This document shows, in pieces, positions 24,070-38,100 of a stretch of DNA of 64,000 bases. The DNA comes from Fasciolopsis buskii. Its lineage: Eukaryota > Platyhelminthes > Trematoda > Plagiorchiida > Fasciolidae. How positions within the stretch are numbered: position 1 is the first letter of the stretch; the number at the start of each line of letters is the position of its first letter. The stretch spans positions 537,244 through 601,243 of the forward strand of contig LUCM01003968.1 of the NCBI GenBank assembly GCA_008360955.1. Reading direction: 5' to 3'. A model generated the notes under the pieces. It had not been told where the DNA came from and made no database searches. It saw only the letters and a program-made list of their open reading frames with translations. The translations under genes and the position numbers were made by a program.

Positions 24070-27000
24070 TCAGTGGTGCATTACTTCGTGGAAACCGATG
24101 AACTCCCTAGCAATACGCCCCCGCCATTGCCCCTAAGTTCCAATGGAACAGCTTGGGCCGCGAGTCAACATGTACAACTGAAACTGCCCCTCTACCTTGC
24201 CTCCCTCTTAATAGTGTGCCATAAGACTACTGACGTCAGCTGGGGTGAAGAGGATAGCCGCGTCAGGCTCAGCTTGTTTATAATCTCCGCATGTGGTTCA
24301 ACAGACCGTGGCACTGGCAGGCAAAAGAATGAGTTCGATGACGACCTCACCACTCTCGTTCACGGGAGAAAATGCTCTGCCATCGAACTAACAGCTAATG
24401 ATTTCAATCCACATGTCTGAAGGCTTAGTGACTTGGAAGCCCATCTAAGTGGCTTTGTCATTTACCCGATGAGTGTACAGATAACCCCTGGTGGGTTTCT
24501 GTTAAAAGCTGGAGATCTTGCTGATCCATGTCCGTAGAAGCGGACCAAGCAAAAACCCCAGAGCGGTTGTCGCTGCGCTTCAAGGGATAGCAACGCCAAC
24601 TCCGAATCCCGTTAGATGCACGATGTGTTTGACCCAAATACATGCATTAGTTACGAAAACAAACTATCAGATGAGCTGAGAACTCCGAAGAGCAGCAAAG
24701 TAGGTGAGATGAAATCAAGCGGGCGATGCACTTGGCACCAGATTTCACCTGCGGCCTGAAATTCTTTGTTCCTCAAAGACGCTGGATCCCGCAAGAGTCG
24801 CTGATTCTGATGAAAAGTCAGGAGATGAATAAAATGCGACGACATCTAGGGTAAGGTTACAAAAAGACATAAGAGATCGTGAAAACTGGTCAGTCAAAGC
24901 AGCTGCTTCATGCAGCAATGAAAGACCGCTTAAAATTACGCAAGACCGGTGGACGGAGAACTTCGGTAAGTGAAACTATATGTAACGGGAATCTGCAGTG
25001 TATTCGCGGTAAACAACAAAAGTTCGACCGTCAGACCGAACAATTCAAAGACCACCTAGCTTTGCGTTTAGTTACTCTGATAACCAATGCGAATCTATGG
25101 GAAATGTAGAAGCCCCGAATATTACGGATTACGCAGTATTTGAGCGATCCCAGAAGTAGAACGGTAGGACAGCAGCGTTTATTAAACAGTCGACAGTATT
25201 GGAACGATCAAAACTGGTTTGAAAAATGCGACAAACTGGCAAAAAGCAAAATCAAATGCAGCAATTAACAGTTGGATGGTGACCGGGCAAAAACAGCAAT
25301 ACAAACAGTTAGCACGCATCAGTTCAACTCAACAAGGATTATGTGAACAGATTCATAACTGGTGGGTCGGTTGATGGTCTAATCAAACTGAACGTCAGAT
25401 AAACGCATATTATGGTCAACAGATGATTGGTAGGCGCAGTCCCCTAGCGGGTAGAACAGAAAAAGGGAGCACGCAGGCAAACTGAATCGAAATCACTGCC
25501 GTCCTCAGCAGATCAGTGCTCAGATAGCACTGGGGCATTAAACCAGGTTACATCACGTGCATATGTAAGCCTTGTGGTCGCGCGCACATACAGTAGTGCT
25601 TGTGTCGCCTGACCAGACGTGTAAATGAACGCACACCTATGGTGATCTGCCGCTAATTAGTTGGGGATTACACAAAAAGTGTCATTTGATCCTCATCCTC
25701 CAACGGAAATGAGAGCAGATTCAAGCATTCGACTGCTGAATCAGAGAGAACCGCCGGTCACGACGAACTCTTCCCTATTCTTTCCAGCATCAACCCTTTG
25801 GCTCCGTGATATTTGGAACGAAAAGTGTATGCCGTTATCATGAGACGAGTCACTCATGAAACCAATTTTCTAAAAAGGAACACGCAGTAGTTGAAGTAAT
25901 CAACGTACAACTAACTTAATCTCGATAACTACCGAGGCGTTAACTTCGATAATGCTGTGCCGTCCGACAACAAACCGCGAGAGCATTGGCAGAAACCTAC
26001 AGACCGGATTTCATCCAGGTAGAGGTTGCATCGACTAAATTCCTACTCTTTCCCAGACATTTGATTCGGGCTGCACACACAAAGACGCCCAACAATTGTG
26101 GCTTTGCTTGGTGTGAACGGGGCCTAAGACCAAGTAGTACTATTATCGTGCTCTTCATAGGAAAGATATGCCATTGAAGTTCGCGAATCCATGGCGGTCG
26201 TTGCATTCCCATACCTATATTCGCGTAAGGCTATATGGTGAACTATCAAGTTCATTCGAAAAAGGCAGCAGGGTCCAGTAAACGTGTTCCGTTTCACCAA
26301 ACTTCGCCATGTATGAAGTAATAGAACTATCTAGGACGTTCGAAGGATGCGGAGGTCGAACTTGAGATTATGCCACTAACCTCTTCTGTGTTCTAATGTA
26401 CGGAACACAGGCAAAGTGCTCTAGACAGACTCCCAAAAGCCGTGACTCCAATCGACATGTGATTATCACCTTCCAAAGTGCTGCACATCAGAAATCCCGA
26501 GCCTGACGCTAGATGTGGAGGAACTAACAGCTCTCGACCGCTTCACTTACCCCGGTAGCTGTGTGAGGAGGTACGAGAGCGAGGTAGCACAGGAGACCAC
26601 GCTCGAGCGATGTACGTTTGAACAAAATAATTGCGGCACCGACCTGAAAGGTTGCGTGAATTGTGCCGCGGTACAATCAATTTTGTTGCATGGCCGTGGG
26701 ACATTTAACTTGTGTGCCGAAGATGTACGGCCTTTTTAGGTTTTCGACCATCGATATTCGTATAATATCGCTGGGAATGGGTGAAATTAGAACCCGAGTA
26801 CTGAGTACGGCCGATTCCACATCTCACCACGCATATATATATATATATATATACCAACGAAGTCGTTACAGTTGTTCTGTATTCCCTGGGTTCATGTCTA
26901 ATAAATTGTGCTGACAAGTTTAGAAATATCGGAAACAATTATTGCCTGACTTCTGTTCTTGATGGACAGTGTTGACTGGGTAACGTTTAGCACACCACAA

Positions 27001-27245
27001 ACGCCCGTCTACCGTACGGCGATCCGTTCTCCGTTCCTCCTCTTGAGTAAAAGTAGCCACATGGAGACCAACAGATGAAGTGGCAGTGTGGAACGACAGA
27101 ATGCACAGCGAACTTGGATGAAGCAAGGGAACCACGTCTTCATGGTGAGGATTCCAGAGACCTTTCTATCAGTTTGGTTAGAGACACTGAAGATTACGAT
27201 AGTGGATCATGAACAGTCGCGACTGTGTTTGCATTTTCTGTCGAA
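24070..27245 (+). mobile_element. RTE-type LINE, nearly full length but decayed
   Basis: Pieces appear in the right order. The endonuclease piece is near 24340-24470 (DLTTLVHGRKCSAIELTAND then FNPH, the GDFN motif degraded). The linker is at 24640-24970. A reverse-transcriptase remnant has NYRGVNFDN near 25930. The thumb region is at 26390-26700 (VEELTALDRFTYPGSCV, VQSILLHGRGTFNLCAEDVR). The C-terminal region at 27000-27245 ends with WLETLKITIVDHEQSRLCLH. Many frameshifts and stops; an (AT)n microsatellite has grown inside it. It lies between the two genes. Confidence 0.8.
26833..26853. repeat. (AT)n microsatellite
   Basis: About ten AT units inside the RTE remnant, in the stretch between the thumb and C-terminal regions. 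Confidence 0.95.
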
Positions 27246-27597
27246 ACAGAACAGTTGAAAGAATCTGCCTCTGTACAGTTAGACTGTACTTCTCTTCTTT
27301 TCCAATTCCCGTAAATTTACTCCCTATGCATTTCCTATATTCACTCCTTATAATGCAATATACACCATGGTGAAAAAAACAGCGATCTCTGGGGCTCGGC
27401 CTGATTGTCGCTGTACGATGCTGACATTGATCAGATACGGGTTCATCCGACAGTCGAATAAAGGCTGGATTACAAAGATCAAACCATGATATAGTATGAT
27501 AATACACTACTTAGCCTATGTCCCCATCACCACTGTACCGCGACAATGACAAGAAAAGCTCTAGTTACAAGTCGCTGTAGAAAAAGTGAAGAACGAA

Positions 27598-28385
27598 AAA
27601 TAGAACACGGTATGATAGATGAGTGTTCGCCATACACAACACGTGACCCAATCAACGTAGTCTACTAAGCTTCATACGCTGAAATAAAAGGACCTCAGAA
27701 TCGGCACCCAATACTAGATTCCTTACGTCTACATCATTCACTCGGTCGCTCCATCCAATCCTAGCGATACCATGTAGACATCGATACCATGGTCGAAAAC
27801 CTCCAACCGTCAAGCATCATCAGCACCCAAAGGTCAACGTCTCACATTCATACAAGGGAACTGAGCACAGTGCGACACGATACATAAGACCTTCCAAATT
27901 CAGCAAAATATCAGGCCGACGCCACAAGTGTTTCAGTCCAGCGTAAGCCGCTCGCGCCTTCGATATGCGCGTGCTTTACTTCCGGGCTACTATTCATCGC
28001 CAGGTCACTGTCGAGGTAATTGATTTGGTCAAGAAACGTTAGCTCTTTTTACTCCAGTTTCAAGTTTGGGAATACTGTCGTCCAGTTCTCTAACTCCACT
28101 TTACACTATGAATGTATAAATTACGTGATTAACGGAGCTACAATCCTCGTGAGCCTGTCTTATGCACGTTGTACATATCTCAGATTCAAACAGCCACTTG
28201 ATGTTATCTGCGTAATCTAGATCGCACAGCTTTTCCTCATCTGGCAGTTCGAGGTCTACATCCGGAAGACCTTCTAAAGCTTCTTCCATCACCTCGACCA
28301 TGATGAAATACCACAAAAATGGAGAAACGGGACACTTGTTGAACATCGATAACCGTTTGGGGTGAACTTGGTAGTTCACTGTATA
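27598..28385 (-). mobile_element. RTE-type LINE 3' half
   Basis: On the minus strand the reverse-transcriptase end reads PFLWYFIMVEVMEEALEGL and LCDLDYADNIKWLFES, where the YADD-type catalytic box is YADN. It is followed by the thumb region and the C-terminal region down to 27598. The 3' tail is missing. It faces the plus-strand RTE copy at 24.1-27.2 kb. Confidence 0.8.
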
Positions 28386-29055
28386 CCATTAGGATCATAA
28401 GAATGCGCTTTGGCAACTCATTAAGACCACGGCAACATATTGCAACTCTCAGACTTACGGATATTCTAAATACGCTGGATCCTGGAACACAAAATCTCAC
28501 ATACGGAGCAGAATAAAATGGCATGACATTTTATAAGTGACACAACGCCGCTCACTGACAGCTCAGGCTGACAACGAACACAGAGAGTGTCAAACAAAGA
28601 TACCGGGGTCAGGAATCAGATCACAAATAGATGACGACCAGAACGACATGCCCAATGTGAATGAGAAATACGGTTTCTTGATCATGATTTCTTTCTCTTT
28701 TAGAGGTCTTTCCGAGTCTGGCTCGATGCTTATGTAAATAACCTGAAAAATATCAGAACAAATGCTGGTTAGCATTCGGAACACAGCCAACTCTCTCACC
28801 CTCCCCCCCCGACCAATCCGCCTACTCAACGCCATGCAAGAACTCAAAATATTGGCTTCGATATTACATTATCATCTATACATATAGTGTTTGTACACAA
28901 GAAATAGATGCTACACGTAAACTATTGTTCAATATACACCGGAAAAAGAATACATTAGAATCTCGGGAGGTAAAATGTGCCGGTACAATTAGCACCGGTG
29001 ATTCCATATGGTACACATGCACACCGAAATGATGATCACCAAAGTCGGTCTGGGA

Positions 29056-29187
29056 TCAAGTTAACAGCGAGGTGTCAGAGCTGCATTGCTCTAGCATCTC
29101 TTTCAATTCCACATAGAGTCGCTGCAACCGCATATTCAACGCGAACAATGTGAGCAATTCACGCACCAATTCATGTTTGACGATGCC
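29056..29187 (-). CDS. HIRA: HIRA last exon with stop codon
   Basis: The acceptor is ttctcaag, then 43 codons and a stop at 29,056-29,058. GIVKHELVRELLTLFALNMR then LQRLYVELKEMLEQ matches human GLRKRELLKELLPVIGQNLR then FQRLFTECQEQLDIL. The C-terminus is only a few residues longer than the human one. I saw no canonical poly(A) signal in the ~650 nt between this stop and the RTE fragment at 28.4 kb. Confidence 0.95.
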   Translation of the reverse strand, partial: GIVKHELVRELLTLFALNMRLQRLYVELKEMLEQCSSDTSLLT

Positions 29188-32100
29188 CTTGAGAAAGAAA
29201 AAAAGTAAGATCGCACAGTTTACGAACAATTGAAAACGAGAAGTTTGTCTGCTATACGTGAATATATCAACATTTGGTCTGGATTTCACTTGATTCAAAC
29301 AAATGCATAACCATTCCTTAGAAATGAAACAGACACGTAATTTAAGATGCTCCCTTCGGCACAAACAAATATTAATTAGGAAAATCAGTTAATCCAGATA
29401 ATTTGGTAGTGAAAATGATTTTGAAGTAAAATGAAAATCTTAACAACCTGGAGAGGAGAACAGATCACTGAAATTGTTTCCAGACATCCAGGTAAAATGG
29501 ACTTGATAGCAATGCGAAACAAACTGTCTAGGGTAAAACCGCAAAATTACTATTTCCAAGAAACGCGAAACTCAACAGCTAGTTTTCGTATGTGTTAGTA
29601 GCAGGAGGTAGAATGTTTTCATCAAATAATTCACCATTTGATATCAAGCTCTGTAGGTCATATCCAAAGCCTTTGTCGTACTTAGGCTATCTGCAGAGAA
29701 GTTATCTATCAGTAGGGGTCGATTGCTGTGCGCTAGCGGCCAGTAGCCGTGTAAATCAGTAACGGATAGGTGCAACACCAAGTGAAGTTCAACAAACCGT
29801 TCAGAGCCTGCCCGGTAGCGTAATGGCTAAGGCGTTCGACTCACAATCGTTCGTCCCGGGTTCGCGTCCCAGTTCGGGCGCGGTGGATATGCACTGCTGA
29901 TGATTCCCAACAAGGATGAGGCAGCTGTACAGGTACGGTTTTCTCAAACTGTCTAGTAAACAAGTTGTAAAAAATTGATTAGTACTAAAAAGTACAGTGA
30001 TTGGGACTGCGACAAAAAGCTACATCTCTAAAAAAATCAAGCAGGTGGAGGTGGGCTATTAGTCATTCAATTACTTTGAACACTGGCTGCCATGACGTGC
30101 GAGAACCGCGAAACACTGGGCCAATGAGATCTTGACAAATGCTACGTAACTGTTCTTCTTCATCTGCAAAGGGAACGAGAGGGAATATTATTTATGAGAC
30201 TCCGTATGGATAAGATAATTCATGAAATTTCAACAGACGATAAAAAAGACGAAACATTCACCTAGAATACCTGATTTCAGTAAGATCTCCAAAGTAGTTG
30301 TTTAAGACATCCTCGTAAGAACGTTCCCAAAGGCACTGGTGACGAGCAGTCGTTTCGGAATCTGAAACACTCATCCAGGACATATAAAGGCATTGTGAAA
30401 CCCCAATGGTCTGTGATCGTCACAGCTTATGTGTAGATCTGCACCAATACAGATTTCAAATTCACGATCGCCATCTCCCCACACACCCATGAAGTCGAGC
30501 CCCTAGCGGTTACGGCCCATGTCCTTTACACTACATTCACGAATGACGCATGTAATAAAAAAGCGTTTGAACGAATGCAGTAAACTGACATATCCGTATA
30601 CAAACACGAATTTCAACGAATCAAACAGTGAAACGTGGCACAGTCTTGTGGTCCTGTCACAAAAAGACTGTACCTTGACAGCCTGCGTGCCTCCATGACC
30701 CAACGAGCTATACAGAGTGAGTCATCTTATGCCGAAGATCCAATCCTGCCTGGGAGGTCAATGGATAGAGACCTAACGAGGCAATCTCCTGGTCCTATTG
30801 GTCGGGACCTGGCTGCTCAGTCAGAAATACGAGTGGAATAATAATTAATCCAAGTAGATGGGCTTCCACTTATCCACTCCACGCTACTTTGCGGACACGT
30901 TCTCGTTAGAACCAAAGGCATTGAATGAGAACCCTAATCGTTCTCCCAATCAGGGGTTGGACTCTCTGGGAGTCTTCGTCCAAAGAAACTCAATAACTAA
31001 CAAACGATGAATTTCATACTGCATCGGTCGTCGTGCCGGATAATCAGGACCACGCTATCATCCATTAATTCGACCAAGGTGGGTAGTAATACGTATACGC
31101 CTGCTCCAAGTTCTGCTGAGTTAACGCTCCACTGCCTTGTGGGTAAGACGTTCGAGCCAAACGCTCCAGGTAGGGTTCCCAAAGAAAAAAAAACCGTTCT
31201 GCGGTGTGGGCAGCAGCAAAGTACCGATAGCCCGGATACTTCCAGCATCCTTAATGTGGGGAATTTCTTATTTCGGTTCTTCTGAAGTAGGAACCATGCA
31301 AGTTGCCACGAAGAACTGCAGTTCGGCAAATTTATCCAAGGGCAGCATTGAGGGAAGGGAATAAATAGTTCGCAGGAACTGCTTAATCCTAGGCGTCCCC
31401 CTCACTCAGTTACGTTCGACGTCCGCACAGTCACCCTGATAATTTTAACGCCCAATCTGGGTACTTAGCGGAGACGCAACGGCACATCGAAGAGCTATTT
31501 TTTGTCCCAGCCGATCGGGCCAACAACGGAGATGGTCTCATCCAGATATTTTCTGACCACAGACTGTTATTGGCGTACACCAATTTTCGTCATAAAAGCG
31601 AGATCGGTACCCCTGATACACCTCGTCGAATTCGTCCCGTTAAGCTCTGATTGACCATTGGCATCGATTAAAAGGGGACGTGGATCAATTGACAACTGCC
31701 GATTGTTCTGGACTATGATCGTGCTTAGCTCCGAGCTCACATTTGTTCGCGCACAGTCCGTCGTCACGTCAGCACAAGTGCCGTTTCTCCGGCACAGGTT
31801 ACTCATGACGATAACCACCGACGACAACAACAAGCACTGTCGCCAGACTGCTAATTGACTACGTGTGGCCGATCGCGGGTCTGCAGAACCCAAGGAGCAA
31901 TACAGGATAGTTGACCTCAAGCCGAAGGTCCAAACATGCTCATCACGGTTAAACAGCGCTAATCAGCAAGGCATAACTTCAATGAACAATCCACTTTGTC
32001 CAGAGTTATGGGAATCGAAAAAGGGCGAAAATGTAAACGCACCAAATAGACTATTGCCTCACGATCGTTGTCTTTCTCGACTTGAAAGGCGCATTCGACT

Positions 32101-35100
32101 CAGTGGATCGGACACCACTCGTCAGGGAGCACCACCAAAAGGGTATGCCAGCGAAGTTCAACAGCATGCTGCAAACATTGAACTTGCGTACTTATGGTCG
32201 CCTGAGGGTTATAGGGTGAACTATCAAGTTCACTGGAAACGACTAGCGGCGTTCGACAAGGGTATCCCATCTCTCCATTCCTGTACAACTTCGTCATGGA
32301 CGAAGTGATGGAAGATGCTTTAGAATGTCTACAGAATGTAGGAATCGAACAGGGAAATGTAGGGAGGCTGTGCGATCAAGATTACCCAGACGACGTTGTA
32401 TGCCTGTTCGAATCCGCGGATCATGCACAACGCGCACTAGATAGACTGTCGAGATCGATTGCTCGGTTTGGCATGTGCTTTGCACGTTCAAAGTTTAAAG
32501 TGGTGTTACAAGACTGGACGACAGCCGTTCCGAACTTGATAATGGATGGAGAAGAACTAACGATTGTGAACCGTTTTGCTTACCTTGGTAGTTGCGTGTC
32601 GAGCGACGGTCACTCGGCAGTAGAGGTAAACGAGCGTATATCACAGGCTGGAGCAGCTTACGCTGACCTGAAGCACTTATGGCGCCGGCCTGATATTTCA
32701 CTGAAATCCGCGGATTCGAACAGGCACACAACATAATCTGCATAATGTAGGTCACACAGCCTCCCTCCATTTCCCTGTTCGATTCCTACATTCTGTAGAC
32801 ATTCTAAAGCATCTTCCATCACTTCGTCCATGACGAATTTGTACAGGAATGGGGAGATGGGATACCCTTGTCGAACGCCGCTAGTCGTTTCCAGTGGACT
32901 TGATAGTTCACCCTATAACCCTCAGGCGACCATAAGTATGCAAGTTCAATGTTCATGAACTTCGCTAGCAGACCAATCTAGTGAAGACCACTGACTTGCG
33001 CTGTCCGTTTCACTGAGTCAAACGCGCCTTTCAAGTCGAGAAAGACTACTATCGTACGGCGGCGGTCAATGAGGTTTACCTTGTTGTTCAACGCTGAAAG
33101 ATGATGATGGTTGCAACTCCAGTCGGAACTCTCAATGCGGTTGTCGTCTCAAGAAAGTGCCTAAGTTCCGAGCGAACACTCAGAGCAGATCAACGACATC
33201 CTGCACTCAGCGGCAACTGCCACGCAGGAATCCCTGTCACATAAATCCCAGAAACGATGCATATTCTCAACTTCCGCTGCACTGAGAGATGCTCGAAAAT
33301 CCGTCCCCCTGAATGAAACAGTTAGTAAGACGCGCAGGTCCTTGAGATGTTGACTTACCACGGGTTTGATAAGTGACCAGGAGCAGTGTTGGGTAGGAAA
33401 GTGCAGGAACTTGGAAAAGCTGCGGCTATCGGAAATAGTTGCAACCTGTACTGACTTATAAGCAACACTGGTCCACCGAAGTCGACCGTCAGCAAAGTGG
33501 TTAAGGAATCCGACGGCACAATGATTCACTCCCAACACAGTCAGCTGACAGTTTCGGCAGAACACTAGAGCGCAATTTAGCGGGCCTTCCTGCACGGTGA
33601 ATCTTCCACCGATACTTGCAAGTGAACCAACGCAAGGGTATACGACAATAACACGAACTTCAGGACAAAGACACATTCCGCAAGCTCACAATTTGTCTTT
33701 CTATATCTGAAAGCCATGTTTGACCCAGTCGATTTTGTAATTTTGTGGCGCTACCTCTCAATGAAGGATATGCCAGAGAAATTCAATCAACTCATCCAAT
33801 CTCTGCATGGAAACAACCGAAGCCGATTTCGCGCTTATGGCGATCTTTTATCCGAGTTCACCACGAGACGTGGTATTCGTCAGGGTTGGCCCGTCTCAAC
33901 CTTAATTTTCAATGTTGTCACTGAGACGGGCCACAGCGATAGCTTTATCCTCACGTGAGTACAGTGGCATTGATATTTACTCAGACAAGGATCTGTCTGA
34001 TTTAGGATATGCAGACGATGTTGTGCTACTGAGTGACGATACAAGTAAATTGCAGATTTTCCCCTATCGCCTGAATGATAGTATAGGCAAGTTAGGTATG
34101 CGTTTTGCAAGTTCGGAGTGAAAATGCTGTTCCATGATTGGACAGGCTCAAAACCGAACCTATATCTTGCAGGGAAGCAACTAGATGGGGTGGACAGATT
34201 AAGTCACATAGGCAATTGTATCTCACCTGGTGATCGTACATCAGGTAAATGTCTTCTGCTTTTCAGCTTCACCTTTAAAGAATGGTATTTACCGTTCGGC
34301 CACTATCGTTTGTAGATCCACAAACAACTAAGAAGTGGTTTTCCAATTTCAAACTATTTCCCGTTTTCGGAAACTACAAACTTACATGAAAAATTCGCCC
34401 AATTTTCATTACGAATGGCGCGTCATAAGTTGCATAGTTACGCGTAGATTTTTTATTGCATAATTGACTCTTGAGTGCAGCATGACTTATATCCGCAAGG
34501 TCACAGTAAACACGGAGGGAAACGGACAACCGTAAGTCCGAAACCTGGAGTTGCATAAATCCGTGTATGATAGATCAGGGGTAGTGATGAGCCGAGTGAA
34601 AACAAATCGCCGCTAACCACCACGTGTTCAAAAGCTTTCTTCAAACAGTTGATTCCTTACTCCTTGATTAGATGGCGTTGCAAAGCGACAACCGAAACCG
34701 AAGAATAGGAGAACGCGGTTAGACGTAGAACGCACTGGACTAACGCCAAACACGACTCCATTTTACCGGTGCTCAGTAAGTAAAAGAGTCCTTCGCATAA
34801 TACTCTTCACGTTTGTGAGTCTCTAGAACAATTAATACGCGAAGTGCAACATAAAATTGCGCTTTCGCAACGTAAAACAATGTATTCGGCTGAGAAACGG
34901 GGCTTTGATTTACAAAGGCACGCCCGCTTGTGGCCGGTTCATGGGGTTTTGAATTCAGAATATGTCGACAGAACAGCGATTGCACTGTGATTTAGCCGAT
35001 TGCCACTCACCAACGACCGAAAAGGTTCAAGGATATACATATATTGTTTGAAGGAAGTAGACCACAGGTCGCAGAAAACGGGTTCAGTTCGGCAGAACTT

Positions 35101-38100
35101 GAACTAGTGATTACTGAACGAAAATTTTGGCTTTTGCATAATCACTACTATTAAGGGAAACAAAAATGGGCGGCTGTAGCACAGATGGCGTAGTCGATTG
35201 GAAACAGACTTATATACAACACTGTGCCAAGACACTGCACTTACTGTCCTCGACTAAATGACGAAACCAGCGCGTTAACCAGTATCGGTATTCGGCAGAA
35301 GAACCGAAAATTTTTGCATTGTTTGTCTGTGAGGCAAGAAAGTTTTGCATTACCAAGCGATTATGCGTCGAATTGTCACCGGTCCTGATATTGGGGAAAC
35401 AAAGACAACAAATGGAAGTGTCAACCCATGCAACAAAGCATCGCACTCCAACACAAACCCGCATACTCTTACTGCAGGCCACCGTGGAAAACCGCAATGA
35501 ATGCTAAATCGTGTACAGCAAAACAATAAGTTGATAAGATATTGTCAAAACGCTCATTGAATCACTTACGCGGCACAATCATTCCATGTATTTTCACAAA
35601 CTGAGGTCATGAGTATCACCTAGCCATTCTTTATACCTGAAAAGGCTTATAATAGAAATTTCAGAAACAATAATGTTCCAGTTTGGTTGACTGAAGGTAA
35701 GACGTTTCGAAAGGAAAAAAGACGCTAAGTGATAATCCTTTCTAGGTATACATGCGAACTGAGTCGATATCGTGAAACAGAGGGTGAGATAAATTGCTAT
35801 TTTACGGGCTCCAGAATAAGTGTCACCACTGGTCACGCCTCCATCGTACGCCAAATCCAAACTGGTGATATCTGAAAATGCATTAATTTTTCCTGGTCTA
35901 ATGGTTTTAACCCCATCGGATTTTCGTTGTTTTGGAGAAGATTTCACATGCAAATTGAAGCATGATTGAGAAGATACCACGATAAGGCGATTTCAGTGTG
36001 TTTTATGAATACGCTTCGTCTTGTTACTATGACACTCTCAAGGACCATTGGATCCATAACACAGTTTTCGACCATTATGACTATTACACGCACGGGATTT
36101 ACGTTTGCATGACAGGACGCAAATTGAAACGGGGAGAAAGGAATTCGCTCCATGAACGAAAGCCACCAATCGTTCGATTTTTTATCACAAGCTTGGTCGA
36201 TTGGTGCAATGGAAGAGTGAAGCCCCGTGGTGTCTATAGTCCAACGCACTAGCACCAGAAACCACGAAGCAATCGAAACAAAAAATGATGATTGAGAGAA
36301 AGCCGGTCGGACGTCCAGAAAGCCAAACCGGAGAAACTTAAGTTAACGGGAAGCACTGGATTCAATAGGACTAGATTCTGACATTTACTAAATGTACCTC
36401 AGATTGTCCGGTGCGGCCCCGATTGTTTTAGCCAGCAACTGACAGGAAGCAAGTGGTCCAGGAGGACAAGAGCGTGCAGTTGTCAACGCCACCGCGCACC
36501 GCGTAGGATTAGAGCCATCAAACATCTCGAGCCTAAAATGAAGCACAAACAGAAGAAAACGGGAGAGACATCCTTCAGCAGACGCTGCACACAACAGCAC
36601 TGAACTTCAACATATTATTAGTCTATAAATGCAAAGGACGAAGCATGAAAGATACCTGAGACTCTCCTGGCGTTGCATAATGAAGGCTTGGCACGAGGAC
36701 TACATTTCATAAGTCATTTAGCATACTGAAAATCGTGGATTCTAAGCTGGTACCGAAACCCACCCACTATTATATTCTGAAATAGAAAAATTTCCGGAAT
36801 GCGGTGCTTTTGTTGAACGGAATCTTTTACTGATCATTACCGGTTGATTTCAAAGGTGAAAAACAGCCACCTCTCTACGATGAAGGCAACTATTTACATA
36901 TTCTGCACTTGCATTATATGAAATGTCGGAATATGCGACAAACAGCTGTTTGAAACCCAATATATCCTAATACATCATTGGAGCGACGTTTGATTAAACG
37001 GCAGAAACGGTAGAAAGTTGGAGCTTGATATCCCACGGCGAAGCTGAAAACTCTGCACTGTATAACTCTTGCAAACATGCGACGTACTAATGAAAGACAC
37101 ACCAAACGGAAAATAGTTCGTAAGAGAAAACAATTTCTATTTCTGATAGATTTCCAAGATAATGACAAAAACCTGGTAGCGAGGATACCGAAACCCATGA
37201 AATTCCGCTTTTATTCGTGTCAGCTAGGTCACTGGCGACATGCATAAGATACGTTTTTGATGCGATGACAAGTAAGCAATGATCTAACCTCCTCTGTCAG
37301 ACGGGATGAATCTAATGAAGTTCAATACTCCTGCTGGATTGGAACTCACTAATCTGAGGCCTCTGCGCCATCGGCATGACATTCCCCTTTTCGACCAAAG
37401 GTCGAGTATACACAGCAGCGGCGAGATTGGTATTGCTGTACGGCTCCCAAACATGGCTGTTGAGAGCAGGGTTTGTGAATGCTATAGGTGTTTGAACACC
37501 GTTGTCTTCGTTGCATTGATAGAATACGGTGCTAGAAATTCTTCAGTAACTCGGAGGTTAGACGTAAGGTACCTGGTCCTAGGGTTCAATACTTAGAATA
37601 GGTAGTAAATGCAAATAGATTTAGATGGGTGGGATGTTTTGTGCATGTCCGGAGAACGACTGTCTCGTCGTACGCTGTTTTCCGAGGCAGGTAACTGTTG
37701 AAAGATGAGTAGAGGTGGCTGATCGATGGTAAAAAGGTTCAAAAGCTTGAACTGGAGAATTGGCTCCTGTAAGTATAGTTAGGCCACCGGGTTGAGGTCC
37801 ACGATTCTTCCCAAGCGATGATAGGAGACAGTGGGTGATATGACTTAATCCCACAGTCAGTTTTTAAATCTGAAGTCCTTTCAGTTGTGCATAATTGTTC
37901 AACTTCTTATTTTTCAGTACACCTCGTTTATTTTTCTGTCTGAGCAGTTGGGGTGGTGAGGCAGCAACAAAAGCCAGACAGCAACGTCTATCAGTTTATC
38001 AACAAAGAAAGTGCGCTGCCTGATATGATGGCCACTTCACATACTACCTAAACTTCAACTCACCATGAGCGACCTTCGACATGGAACAAGTAGGAAGAAC

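Larger units (their letters stand above)
29593..29935 (+). mobile_element. Hammerhead/tRNA-like retroposon, copy 2, in the last HIRA intron
   Basis: The left end, TGTTAGTAGCAGGAG, is the reverse complement of the usual 3' end and about 55 nt of inverted arm remain. Then come the shared spacer and 5' region (29711-29808), the tRNA-like core (29809-29880) and the start of the 3' arm with a hammerhead-like motif. The element stops at 29935. It is antisense to HIRA. Confidence 0.8.

Noticed and set aside
26515..26914. Plus-strand ORFs as host genes
   Set aside because: Their translations align with RTE thumb and C-terminal segments, and the IYIYIYIY run is the AT microsatellite.
29809..29880. 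Functional tRNA-Val gene
   Set aside because: Acceptor and anticodon stems contain mismatches, and the same sequence recurs with a different anticodon-loop triplet inside the same retroposon, so it is a SINE head.
33161..33676. 171-codon minus-strand ORF
   Set aside because: It lies exactly opposite the RTE linker on the plus strand and does not match HIRA, whose exons on either side already join in frame without it.
35594..35980. Extra HIRA exon reading DITSLDLAYDGGVTSGDTYS
   Set aside because: It has splice-like ends, but the flanking HIRA exons already join in the correct phase with continuous homology, so none is needed here.
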